A stretch of 32,250 nucleotides of DNA from Acidobacteriota bacterium. GTDB taxonomy: Bacteria > Acidobacteriota > Thermoanaerobaculia > Multivoradales > Multivoraceae. The stretch covers positions 1 through 32,250 of the forward strand of contig JAPOXA010000006.1 in NCBI GenBank assembly GCA_026707325.1. Direction: 5' to 3'. Both the position numbers and the translations under genes were made by a program. Of this stretch, positions 21,853-30,216 are shown piece by piece. How positions within the stretch are numbered: the stretch's first letter is position 1; each line of letters opens with the position of its first letter. The notes under the pieces were generated by a model. That model did no database searches. It was not told where the DNA came from and was given only the letters and a program-made list of their open reading frames with translations.

Positions 21853-23147
21853 GCGCCGGACGAAGCAGCGAAGACCTCTGGGCGGAGGCACAGCGCCACC
21901 TGGTCGGCGGCGTCAATAGCCCGGTGCGCGCCTACCGCGCGGTCGGCGGCACGCCGCCCTTCATCGCCGAGGCCGCGGGAGCGGTCATGCGCTCGGTCGA
22001 CGGCGTGAGCTACGTCGACTTCGTCGGCTCCTTCGGACCCCTGGTGCTGGGACACAGCCACCCGGCCGTGGTCGAGGCCGTGCGCGAGGCGGCCGCCCGC
22101 GGCACTTCCTTCGCCGCGCCTCACGAGGGCGAGGTCGAGCTGGCGCGGACGATCAAGCAACTCGTGCCGGTCATCGAGAAGATCCGCTTCGTCAACTCCG
22201 GCACCGAGGCGACGCAGTCGGCGGTCCGGCTCGCCCGCGGCTGTACTGGCCGCGACCTGGTGCTCAAATTCGAGGGCTGCTACCACGGTCACGTTGACGC
22301 ACTGCTGGTCGAAGCCGGGAGCGGTCTCGCCACCTTCGGAATCGCCTCGAGCGCCGGCATCCCCGCGGCGACAGCCCGCGACACGATCGTCCTGCCGCTC
22401 GACGACGACGAGGCGCTCGAGAGAGCCTTTCGGCGCCACGGCCCGAAGCTCGCGGCCGCGATCATCGAGCCGCTGCCGGCAAACAACGGCCTGCTGCTCC
22501 AGCGGCCGGAGTACCTTCGACTCCTGCGCCGTCTGTGCACGGAGCACGACGCTCTCCTGATCTTCGACGAGGTGCTGAGCGGGTTCCGCGTCCCCGGAGT
22601 CACCGTCGGCGCCCAGCTCGGCATCGAACCCGATCTCGTCACGCTCGGCAAGGTGATCGGCGGCGGACTCCCGGTCGGCGCCTACGGCGGTCCGGCGCGG
22701 CTGATGGAGCAGCTTTCCCCGCTGGGGCCGGTTTACCAGGCGGGCACGCTGTCCGGGAATCCGCTCGCCGTCGCCGGCGGACTCGCCACCCTGCGCGAAC
22801 TCGCGGCCGGCGATGGATGGACCCGAATGGAAGACCTGGGCGCGCTGCTCGAAGGCCGGCTGGGCCCCGCCCTCGAAGCGAGCGGCCACGCCTATCGGCT
22901 CGTCCGCCGCGGCTCGATCTTCTGGTTCGCCTACGGCGACGGCGAACCGCCGCGCCGGGCCGACCGCTTCCACCCGAACACCGCCGAGGTCTTCGGCCTC
23001 CTCCACCGCGGGCTGCTCGACCGCGGCTACATGCTGGCCCCGTCGGCGTTCGAGGTCGGCTTCCTGTCGCTGGCGCACGACGAGGACGCGCTTGCCGGTT
23101 TTGCAACGGCCGTTGGCGAAGCCCTGGCGGAGATTCCGTCACCGTGA
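21849..23147 (+). CDS. hemL: Glutamate-1-semialdehyde 2,1-aminomutase
   Basis: A 432-residue PLP enzyme that converts glutamate-1-semialdehyde, the HemA product, to 5-aminolevulinate. K268 in [17 protein letters not shown] is the PLP lysine. Other family marks are [15 protein letters not shown] near the N-terminus, [49 protein letters not shown] (PLP-ring aspartate) and [12 protein letters not shown]. Length is standard. ATG 21849 overlaps the hemCD stop, and its own TGA overlaps the hemF GTG (GTGA, 23144-23147). The gene is in cluster 1, while its substrate-producing partner hemA is in cluster 2, about 4.6 kb downstream and separated by a protease gene on the other strand. Confidence 0.96.
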   Translation: MSAGRSSEDLWAEAQRHLVGGVNSPVRAYRAVGGTPPFIAEAAGAVMRSVDGVSYVDFVGSFGPLVLGHSHPAVVEAVREAAARGTSFAAPHEGEVELARTIKQLVPVIEKIRFVNSGTEATQSAVRLARGCTGRDLVLKFEGCYHGHVDALLVEAGSGLATFGIASSAGIPAATARDTIVLPLDDDEALERAFRRHGPKLAAAIIEPLPANNGLLLQRPEYLRLLRRLCTEHDALLIFDEVLSGFRVPGVTVGAQLGIEPDLVTLGKVIGGGLPVGAYGGPARLMEQLSPLGPVYQAGTLSGNPLAVAGGLATLRELAAGDGWTRMEDLGALLEGRLGPALEASGHAYRLVRRGSIFWFAYGDGEPPRRADRFHPNTAEVFGLLHRGLLDRGYMLAPSAFEVGFLSLAHDEDALAGFATAVGEALAEIPSP

Positions 23148-24136
23148 GTCCCGCTTCCGGCACGAGCGCCGGGAAGACCACGGCGGCCGGGGACGCGCGG
23201 AACGACGCCGGCGCGGTCTCCACCTACTTCCGTGGGCTGCAGGACGGCATTTGCGACGCTCTGGTCGCGGTCGACGGTACCCCGTTCGACGCCCGCGAGT
23301 TGACGAACGAGAGGGGCGGTTGCGCCCGGCCCAGGGTGCTGACGGACGGCCCCGTGATCGAGAAGGCCGCCGTGAACTTCAGCCATTCGCGCGGCGACTC
23401 CCTGCCCCTCGCCGCGACCGAGCGGCGGCCGGAACTCGCGGGGCGTTCCTTCGAGGCGACCTCGGTGTCACTGATCGTCCACCCGCGCAACCCCTACGCA
23501 CCGACCAGCCACGCCAACATCCGCTTCTTCATCGCCCATCCGCCGGAAGGAACCGGGGACGAGGAGGAGGAAGAAGGCTGGTGGTTCGGCGGCGGCTTCG
23601 ACCTGACTCCGTACTACGGCTTCGAGGAGGACGCCGTCCACTGGCACCGCACGGCGGCGGAAGCCTGTGAGCCTTACGGCGGCGACCTGTACGCACGCTA
23701 CAAGGCCGCCTGCGACGACTACTTCTACCTCCCCCACCGCCAGGAGCTGCGCGGCGTCGGCGGCCTCTTCTTCGACGATCTGAACCGGCTCGAACGACCG
23801 CCCGAACTCAGCCGCTTCGAACGCTGCTTCTCGTTCGCCCGCAGCGTCGGCGACCACTTCCTGCCCGCCTACCTGCCCATCCTCGAGCGTCGCAAGGAGC
23901 TGCAATACGGCGAGCGGGAGCGCTGTTTCCAGCTCTACCGCCGGGGGCGGTACGTGGAGTTCAACCTGGTGTACGACCGCGGCACCCGCTACGGCCTGCA
24001 GGCGCGGGCGCGCACCGAGTCGATCCTCGCCTCCCTGCCGCCGCTGGCGGCCTGGCGCTACGACTACGCGCCGGAACCCGGCTCCCCCGAAGCTCGCCTC
24101 GCCTCGGAGTTCCTGGTCCGGCGCGACTGGATCTGA
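23144..24136 (+). CDS. hemF: Oxygen-dependent coproporphyrinogen-III oxidase
   Basis: A 330-residue HemF that makes protoporphyrinogen IX from coproporphyrinogen III using O2. It matches E. coli HemF nearly end to end: [128 protein letters not shown] and the closing RRDWI. GTG 23144 forms a GTGA overlap with the hemL stop and is the most upstream plausible start; the frame is open further upstream only because of high GC. The first ~25 residues are extra and low in complexity. A run of glutamates (DEEEEEG, ~residue 140) sits in a surface loop. The enzyme implies an aerobic lifestyle. Confidence 0.96.
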   Translation: MSPASGTSAGKTTAAGDARNDAGAVSTYFRGLQDGICDALVAVDGTPFDARELTNERGGCARPRVLTDGPVIEKAAVNFSHSRGDSLPLAATERRPELAGRSFEATSVSLIVHPRNPYAPTSHANIRFFIAHPPEGTGDEEEEEGWWFGGGFDLTPYYGFEEDAVHWHRTAAEACEPYGGDLYARYKAACDDYFYLPHRQELRGVGGLFFDDLNRLERPPELSRFERCFSFARSVGDHFLPAYLPILERRKELQYGERERCFQLYRRGRYVEFNLVYDRGTRYGLQARARTESILASLPPLAAWRYDYAPEPGSPEARLASEFLVRRDWI

Positions 24137-24146
24137 ACGGCGACCC

Positions 24147-25196
24147 ATGGCCAGCGGCACATCCCTCTACGAACCCGAACCTCAGGTCGAAAGCGGCGTC
24201 GATCGCCGTGCCATCGGCGTCCTGCTCGCCAACGTCGGCACGCCGGCGGCACCGACGGCGGGAGCCCTGCGCCGCTACCTCCGGCAGTTCCTGAGCGACA
24301 CCCGCATCGCCGAGGTACCGCGCTGGAAGTGGCTGCCGATCCTCTACCTGTTCGTCCTGACGACGCGGCCGCAACGGGTCGCGAAGCTCTACGGGAAGAT
24401 CTGGACGGACGAGGGATCACCCCTGCTCGCGATCGGCGAGCGCCAGGTCGAGGGCATCGAGCGCCGGCTTCGGGAGGCCCGCGCCGACGGCGAGCCACCC
24501 TTCCATGTCGCGCTCGGGATGCGCTACGGGAAACCGTCCATCGAGAGCGCGCTGGGCCGACTCCGCGACCGGGGCTGCGCGCGCCTGCTCTTCTTCCCCC
24601 TGTTCCCGCAGTACGCCGCCGCCACCACCGCCTCGACGATCGACATGCTGGCAAAGCAGATCCGCCGCTGGCGCTGGGTGCCCGAGCTCCGAACGATCAA
24701 CAGCTACTACTACGATCCGGGTTTCCTGCGCTCGCTCGCCGCGAGCATCCGCGAGGCCTGGGCCGACGGCGAGCCCGAGCGGCTCGTCCTCTCCTACCAC
24801 GGCGTCCCCAAGCGCTACATCGACAACGGCGACCCCTACGAGTGCCAGTGCCTGGAGACGACACGGCTGCTGGTCCAGGAGCTCGGCATCGACGGGGAAC
24901 GCGTGATCAGCACCTTCCAGTCCCAGTTCGGCCGCGAACCGTGGATCGGCCCGAAGACGGACGCCACGATGCGCGAGCTGCCCCAGACCGGCTTCAGGAA
25001 CGTCGACGTCGCCTGCCCCGGCTTCTCCGCCGACTGCATCGAGACCCTCGAAGAGATCGACGTCGAGAACCGCGGTTACTTCGAAGAGTCCGGCGGCGAA
25101 CGCCTCCGCTACATCCCGTGCCTCAACGACCGCCCCGACCACCTCGACGCCCTCACCGACCTGATCCTCCGCAACACCCGCGAGTGGCGTCGCTGA
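24147..25196 (+). CDS. hemH: Ferrochelatase
   Basis: A 349-residue ferrochelatase that inserts Fe(II) into protoporphyrin IX, the last step to protoheme. The active-site histidine is in SYHGVP, and the acidic metal pathway is in PGFSADCIETLEEI. Other marks are VLLANVGTP near the N-terminus, LGMRYGKPSIESAL, FFPLFPQYAAATTAST, DPYECQCLETT and TFQSQFGREPWIGP. It resembles proteobacterial-type, protoporphyrin-dependent HemH and not the coproporphyrin type. There is no C-terminal cysteine cluster for a 2Fe-2S centre. The start is ATG 24147, 10 bases after hemF, making it the last gene of cluster 1. It converges on the metzincin gene with a 73-base gap in which no clear terminator hairpin is seen. 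Confidence 0.96.
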   Translation: MASGTSLYEPEPQVESGVDRRAIGVLLANVGTPAAPTAGALRRYLRQFLSDTRIAEVPRWKWLPILYLFVLTTRPQRVAKLYGKIWTDEGSPLLAIGERQVEGIERRLREARADGEPPFHVALGMRYGKPSIESALGRLRDRGCARLLFFPLFPQYAAATTASTIDMLAKQIRRWRWVPELRTINSYYYDPGFLRSLAASIREAWADGEPERLVLSYHGVPKRYIDNGDPYECQCLETTRLLVQELGIDGERVISTFQSQFGREPWIGPKTDATMRELPQTGFRNVDVACPGFSADCIETLEEIDVENRGYFEESGGERLRYIPCLNDRPDHLDALTDLILRNTREWRR

Positions 25197-25269
25197 CCGG
25201 GATGCCGCCAGGCCGCCGCGCGCTACCTCCGGCGATGGTCGTTCCGCCCGCAACCGGCTCGCAAAGGCG

Positions 25270-27582
25270 CTACTCCGGCGTCCGCAGGCTGAGCATGTTC
25301 GAGTTCCGCCACCCCCACCGGTTCACTCCCCGCACCCGGAAACGGTAGGACGTGTCGGATTCGAGGTCGGAGACCACGGCGGCGCTGACATCCCCGTCCA
25401 GCGATGCCGCCTCACGCCAGACGCCGCCCTTCACCTTCACGAGCACGAGGTAGCCGGAAGGCGCGTCCTCGCTGGTCCATTCCAGCCGGACGGTCGGCGT
25501 TTCGGCGTCGTGATCCGCCTCGCCGGTCAGTCGCGGCGGCTTGGGCCTCCCGAGCGGCCCGATCGTGAACTTCGCCCGTTTCGACGTCCCAAGGACATCT
25601 TGCGACTCGTTCACGAGGACGGCCGTGAGAGCCATCCGGTGCGTCTTCCCAAGCTCCAGCCCCGCGGCCGCCGTTCGCAGCCACCGGAGGGGCGGCTGCC
25701 GGCAGACGCGGGAGAGTTCCTTCCATCCGGTGGGCGTCGTGTCCAGGAGGCTCTGCTGCGGGTTGTACCTGGAAAGGACGAAGCAGACCTGTCGATCATC
25801 GAGGCTGAGGTCGTCCGGCGGTCGCCAGGCCCATTGGACGAACACGTACGCATCCGTGGGGGAAGCCGCCTCGCACGCGGTCGACCTCGCTCTGCCCAAC
25901 CTCCTCTCCGAACACATTCCTTCGATCACCTGTTCGATCGCGGGAACCGGCAGCGCCACGGACAGGCGCGCCGGCGTGACCACCGCTACCGGATCGCTCC
26001 ACGTCGTTCCGCCGGCGTTCACCGCCCCTACCCGGAATTCGTACCGCGTTTCGGGCTCCAGGTCGGAGAGAGTCGCCGATTCCGAGTCGGCGGCGAGACT
26101 CGCCGTGCTGGTCCAGTTTCCACCCCCGGTTCGCAACTCGACGACGTAGCCGGTCTCGTCCCCGGCATTGTCCTCCCAGGCCAGTGCGACCAGCGCCTCA
26201 TCGATGCCGGCGGTCGCCGTCGCGGCCAGACCACTCGGCGGCGGGGACAGGCGCGGCAGGTAGTCGCTGAACGTGACGACCTCCGGAAGAGTCCACCAGA
26301 ATGCGTACTCGTTGTCCGCATCGGAGTGTCCGAGTTCCCAACCATTGGGACTGCGCAGCGATGTCGAGAAGTAGGGCACGACGACCGCGCCCGCGTGCGG
26401 CCTGTACGCCATGATCGTGTAAACGGATGGGTCCGGCGCGGTGTCGTAGTGCCCGAAGGCGTAGGAGTACCGCGCCTTCTGCGCGGTGGTTCCGGTGTTG
26501 GCGGGGTCGTGGTTTCCGCCATAGATGTGCCCAACCTCGTGCGCGAGAGTTCCCCAACTGTAGTTGCCCGAGTTGCATTCGAGGTTGACCTGGGCGAACG
26601 CCGCCTCGCTCATCGTCCTGGGCGTGTGTTTCGCAAGGTAGACCCAGGCTTCCCCGCAAGGTTCATCCTCATTCCGGACAAACGCCACGACGAGGTCGGC
26701 CCGGTGGACCGCCCGCAACTCGGCCACGGACGCATCTTCCCGGACGTCCCGGAGGACGTCGCTCGACCAATCCAGACGGAGCGACGGCGGCGCGGCCCCC
26801 TGGTATGCCACGTTCAGAGTGGCGCCCAGATCGTTGTTCCGGTAGACCGAGTTCGTGTAGTCCACCGCCGCCTGGAGTTCGGCGGCGACGCCGCCGCGAG
26901 CATTCCAGTAGTCGGCCGCCGCTGGGGAGTAGAGAATCAGGACATCGACGATCAACTGGGACGACTGCTCTTCACGCACCGAAACGGGCGGCGAGGCGCG
27001 AGCGCGCTCCCTCACGTCGACGGACCCCGAGCGTTCCGGCCCCTCGATCCTCGCACCGCACCACCGATCTCGCTCGGGCGGCGCCACGGTCCCGATCGAG
27101 CGGACCGCGCCGACGCCTCCCCGCGCCGCGCGCAACTCGAACCCGAGCTCGCCGGCCTTCCCGTATGTTCCGATCAGGCGTCCATCCGTCAAAGTCAGAA
27201 TGACCGACTCGGTCTCCGAGCCCGGGAGCCGCCCCGCCCACAGCAGATCCCCGCCGCCGCGTTCCTCGAACGCGGACCGCTCCACGATCAGAACCTCTCC
27301 GTCCGGCCTCGCCACCTCCAACCGATCCGGACCTGATCGGAGAAGATCGAGGTCGACACGGACCGGAAGCGCGGCGGGATCCGTCGCCAACGGACCGGCT
27401 ACCGTCGGCGCATCACCCGACGACGCGGGTCGAAGGACATCCTCCTCATCCGCTAAGCGAATGAGACTCTGGGCCTCCACTGCCGCAACGCCGACGACGA
27501 GCGACAGGATACCGACACCGATGAGAGTCGCCCGCGCCGGTCCGGCTAGACTGAGGCTCGGATTCGTTGGGGGGGACGGCAT
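25270..27582 (-). CDS. Secreted metzincin zinc metalloprotease with Fn3 domains
   Basis: A protein of about 770 residues. An N-terminal hydrophobic segment (ATLIGVGILSLVVGVAAVEAQ) is a signal peptide, followed by a propeptide-like region to ~190 and a reprolysin-like catalytic domain to ~435. The zinc motif is H348-E-V-G-H352-IYGGN-H358-D, the metzincin HExxHxxGxxHD consensus, with the Met-turn at M391 (YTIMAYRP). Two fibronectin type III domains lie at ~444-540 and ~680-770, separated by a cysteine-containing region of ~140 residues without a recognised domain. The start is taken at ATG 27582; a GTG at 27606 is possible, and neither has a convincing ribosome-binding site. Likely an extracellular protease that digests proteins. 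It diverges from hemA; no functional link to heme is shown. Confidence 0.9.
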   Translation of the reverse strand: MPSPPTNPSLSLAGPARATLIGVGILSLVVGVAAVEAQSLIRLADEEDVLRPASSGDAPTVAGPLATDPAALPVRVDLDLLRSGPDRLEVARPDGEVLIVERSAFEERGGGDLLWAGRLPGSETESVILTLTDGRLIGTYGKAGELGFELRAARGGVGAVRSIGTVAPPERDRWCGARIEGPERSGSVDVRERARASPPVSVREEQSSQLIVDVLILYSPAAADYWNARGGVAAELQAAVDYTNSVYRNNDLGATLNVAYQGAAPPSLRLDWSSDVLRDVREDASVAELRAVHRADLVVAFVRNEDEPCGEAWVYLAKHTPRTMSEAAFAQVNLECNSGNYSWGTLAHEVGHIYGGNHDPANTGTTAQKARYSYAFGHYDTAPDPSVYTIMAYRPHAGAVVVPYFSTSLRSPNGWELGHSDADNEYAFWWTLPEVVTFSDYLPRLSPPPSGLAATATAGIDEALVALAWEDNAGDETGYVVELRTGGGNWTSTASLAADSESATLSDLEPETRYEFRVGAVNAGGTTWSDPVAVVTPARLSVALPVPAIEQVIEGMCSERRLGRARSTACEAASPTDAYVFVQWAWRPPDDLSLDDRQVCFVLSRYNPQQSLLDTTPTGWKELSRVCRQPPLRWLRTAAAGLELGKTHRMALTAVLVNESQDVLGTSKRAKFTIGPLGRPKPPRLTGEADHDAETPTVRLEWTSEDAPSGYLVLVKVKGGVWREAASLDGDVSAAVVSDLESDTSYRFRVRGVNRWGWRNSNMLSLRTPE

Positions 27583-27712
27583 CGCGGTTGACGAGGAAGC
27601 CAGCACCGAAGGCAGATCCGGGAGGGCCTTACCGCGTCAACGAACACGACGTTACTATCAGTGTTCCTGACGGTCGTCAAGCGGAGCTACAACGAACCGC
27701 CCGAAACACTCC

Positions 27713-27731
27713 CCGTGACAGGTCCGTGACA
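27713..27731 (+). promoter_or_regulatory. Direct repeat CCGTGACA x2, 11-bp spacing, in the hemA upstream region
   Basis: CCGTGACA occurs at 27713-27720 and 27724-27731, so the copies are 11 bases apart, one helical turn. Such phasing suits a dimeric or tandem-bound regulator. The site lies 33 bases before hemA and between divergent genes, so it could act on either. The regulator is unknown. Confidence 0.3.
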
Positions 27732-27751
27732 CTCAGCCATCCCGCCTGAGT
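27731..27751 (+). promoter_or_regulatory. Inverted repeat ACTCAG-N9-CTGAGT just before hemA
   Basis: Perfect 6-base arms at 27731-27736 and 27746-27751 with a 9-base spacer, ending 12 bases before the hemA ATG. It could be an operator or a short leader hairpin. hemA has no Shine-Dalgarno site in between. Confidence 0.3.
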
Positions 27752-27763
27752 CAGAATCGCCCG

Positions 27764-29122
27764 ATGGACAACTGTTGCGTCGTCGCAGCGACCTGGCGCT
27801 ACGCCAGCGCGGAGGAGATTGCGCGGTACACGCTGCCGGACGAGCGGCGGGCCGCGGAGACACAACGTCTGAAGCAGCGGATCGGCGCTCAGGGGTTGAT
27901 CTACCTCGCCACCTGCAATCGAGCCGCCTTCGTTTTCTCGGCCGAGCCGGGAGCGACGCTCGCATCTTGCCGGCGGGAGCTGTTGCGGCTGCTGGCCGGC
28001 GAGGGCGCGGCGCGGCGGGTGTTCCGGAGCTGGGAGGGCGAGGGCGCGGTAGAGCACCTGTACCTGGTCGCGGCCGGCCTCGATTCGGCCCAGCCGGGGG
28101 AGCGGGAGATTCGCGGGCAACTGCGCGACGCGCTGGAGGAGGCGACGGCCAGTGGCACGGTCGACCTGGAGTTGCGGCGCGTGGTCGAATCGGCGCTCCG
28201 GGCCGGCAAGCGAGTCCATCGGGAAACCGGCGTCGGCGCCGGGCGCACCTCGCTCTCGGAGATCGCGGCCGATCTGTTGACCGAGCGCGCCGCGGACAAC
28301 CCGGGCCCGGTCGCCCTGGTCGGCGTGGCGGCGATGACCGAGACCTGCACGGAGAGGCTGCGCTCCCGCGGCGTCCCTCTCGTCCTCGTCAATCGGACCC
28401 TTTCGAAGGCGGACGGGCTCGCCGAGCGGACGGGCGGGGCCCTCCCGTCCAACGGCTCCGCTCCGACCGTCGAAACGATGAGCCTCGACCGGTTCCGGTC
28501 CGAGCCGCCGCCGGTCACCGCGGCACTGTTCTCGACCGGCGCCCCGGGGCCGGTGGTCGATCGGCGGTGCCTGTCGGTCCTGGCCGCGACCGGCGACGCC
28601 CGGTACGGCGCCTCACCGCTGGTGATCGACATGGCGATCCCGGCCGATGTCGCTCCAGGCGACGCCCGCGTCGCGGGTCTGAAGCGGCTCGGCATGGACC
28701 AGATCAACGAACTGGCCCAGAAGACCCTCCGCGACCGGCGCGGGCGCACTGCCGAGGCCCGCGTGCTGATCGACGAGGAACTCGACGCCTACCGCGAGGC
28801 GATGGCCACCCGGTCGGTGGCCGGCGCCATCCGGGCAATCGGCGCCAAGTACCAGGATTCGCTGGGCGCGAACCTGGACCGCCTGCTGCAGAGCGATCTC
28901 GCGGGCCTCTCGGAGGCGGAACGGGAAGCGCTCCGGGAGTGGACGGCCGTGATGGCGAAGCGTTTGAGCCACCTGCCGGTCGTGGGGCTGCGGGCGGTGG
29001 CGATCGAGATCGGTCAGGACGGCGTTGACGCCTTCCTTGCCGCCGCGGCGCCGGAACTGCTGGAAGAGCGGCGGGCCGACCGTCCCGCCGACCAGTCGAC
29101 CCGCTGGACGGCCGGCGAGTGA
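27764..29122 (+). CDS. hemA: Glutamyl-tRNA reductase (divergent)
   Basis: A 452-residue enzyme that reduces glutamyl-tRNA(Glu) to glutamate-1-semialdehyde with NADPH, the committed step of the C5 heme route. The nucleophile is C51 in YLATCNR. Domain order is normal: catalytic (1-~155, with AAGLDSAQPGEREIRGQ), NADPH-binding (~175-310, with VALVGVAAM and LVNRT), and a helical dimerisation domain (~320-430). Several near-invariant positions differ: TCNRT/SE reads TCNRAA, and the DxAVPRD motif reads DMAIPAD, losing the arginine. So it is a divergent member, but the surrounding hem genes support the call. ATG 27764 has no Shine-Dalgarno site. The stop overlaps hemE in GTGA (29119-29122). Confidence 0.87.
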   Translation: MDNCCVVAATWRYASAEEIARYTLPDERRAAETQRLKQRIGAQGLIYLATCNRAAFVFSAEPGATLASCRRELLRLLAGEGAARRVFRSWEGEGAVEHLYLVAAGLDSAQPGEREIRGQLRDALEEATASGTVDLELRRVVESALRAGKRVHRETGVGAGRTSLSEIAADLLTERAADNPGPVALVGVAAMTETCTERLRSRGVPLVLVNRTLSKADGLAERTGGALPSNGSAPTVETMSLDRFRSEPPPVTAALFSTGAPGPVVDRRCLSVLAATGDARYGASPLVIDMAIPADVAPGDARVAGLKRLGMDQINELAQKTLRDRRGRTAEARVLIDEELDAYREAMATRSVAGAIRAIGAKYQDSLGANLDRLLQSDLAGLSEAEREALREWTAVMAKRLSHLPVVGLRAVAIEIGQDGVDAFLAAAAPELLEERRADRPADQSTRWTAGE

Positions 29123-30216
29123 ACACCGTGCCGACGACCGCGGCCGGGCCTGCTGCCGCCCCGGCCGCCGCCACGGCCCCGCCGGCCGAACCTCTGCTGC
29201 TGCGCGCCCTTCGATTCGAGGACACGCCGCGGCGGCCGCTGTGGATGATGCGCCAGGCGGGACGCATCCTGCCCGAGTACCGGGCACTCAAGGACCATCA
29301 CGGCTTCGCGGGCCTCGCACGTGACCCGGAACTGGCGGCCGAAGTCACCCAGATGCCGCTCCGGCGCTTCCCGTTCGACGCCGCGATCACCTTCGCGGAC
29401 ATCATGTCGCCCATGCCAGCGCTTGGCGTCGACTTCCGTTTCGATCCGGGGCCGGTCATCGCCGATCCGATCCGCAGCGCGCAGGACGTCGCCGCCCTGC
29501 CCGATCCCGACGACCTCGACGAGGTCGCGATCGCCCCGGAGGTCGCCGCCGCCCAGCGGATCGTGCGGTCCGAGCTCGTCCCGGAGACGGCACTGCTCGG
29601 CTTTGCGGGCGCTCCGTTGACTCTCGCGGCCTACCTGGTCGAGGGCCGCGGCGTCCGCGACTTCCCGCGGCTGCGGGCGTTCGCCTACCAGGAGCCGGCG
29701 GCTTTCGACGCCCTGCTTGACCGCCTGGGACGGCTCTGCGCCCGCTACCTCCTCGGCCAGCACCGGGCCGGCGCCGACGCGGTACAGGTCTTCGACTCCT
29801 GGGCCGGCCTCTTCCCGCGCGCCGAGTGGCGGCAGAGGATCCGGCCGCACCTGGATCGGCTGCTGCGGCGGCTCGGCGACGCCGGCGTCCCCCGCATTCT
29901 CTTCCTCCACGCCGCGCCCCAGTTGGTGGACGACTACGCCGGCCTGCCCTGCGAGGCGCTCGGCGTCGACTGGCGCACCGACCTCGGCGCGCTGCGGCGG
30001 CAGCGGCCGGACCTCTGCCTGCAGGGCAACCTGGACCCCGCCGCGCTCCTGGCCGGCGAACAGGCGGTCCGGCACGAGACCGGACTCCTGCTCTCCAGCC
30101 TCCCTCGCCGCGGCCACATCGTGAACCTGGGACACGGCGTGCTGCCGGAAACGCCGCTTCAGGCGGTGCAGGCCCTGGTCGAGGCCGTCCACGCCGAGGC
30201 GGAGCGCGACGTTTGA
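29119..30216 (+). CDS. hemE: Uroporphyrinogen decarboxylase
   Basis: A 365-residue TIM-barrel enzyme that removes four carboxyl groups from uroporphyrinogen III to give coproporphyrinogen III. The hallmark PLWMMRQAGR.LPEYR carries the two substrate-binding arginines; ITFADIMSPMPALGVDF carries the catalytic aspartate; GFAGAPLTLAAYLVEG, VQVFDSWAG and FLHAAPQ follow; and the C-terminal HIVNLGHGVLPETP is the diagnostic late histidine loop. GTG 29119 forms the GTGA overlap with hemA; a second GTG at 29128 is possible but leaves no overlap. The first ~25 residues are an Ala/Pro-rich extension. The stop overlaps the TTG of hemY (TTGA, 30213-30216). Confidence 0.96.
   Translation: MNTVPTTAAGPAAAPAAATAPPAEPLLLRALRFEDTPRRPLWMMRQAGRILPEYRALKDHHGFAGLARDPELAAEVTQMPLRRFPFDAAITFADIMSPMPALGVDFRFDPGPVIADPIRSAQDVAALPDPDDLDEVAIAPEVAAAQRIVRSELVPETALLGFAGAPLTLAAYLVEGRGVRDFPRLRAFAYQEPAAFDALLDRLGRLCARYLLGQHRAGADAVQVFDSWAGLFPRAEWRQRIRPHLDRLLRRLGDAGVPRILFLHAAPQLVDDYAGLPCEALGVDWRTDLGALRRQRPDLCLQGNLDPAALLAGEQAVRHETGLLLSSLPRRGHIVNLGHGVLPETPLQAVQALVEAVHAEAERDV

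Noticed and set aside
25197..25269. Intrinsic terminator between hemH and the metzincin gene
   Set aside because: GC-rich, but no stable stem followed by a T-run could be found.
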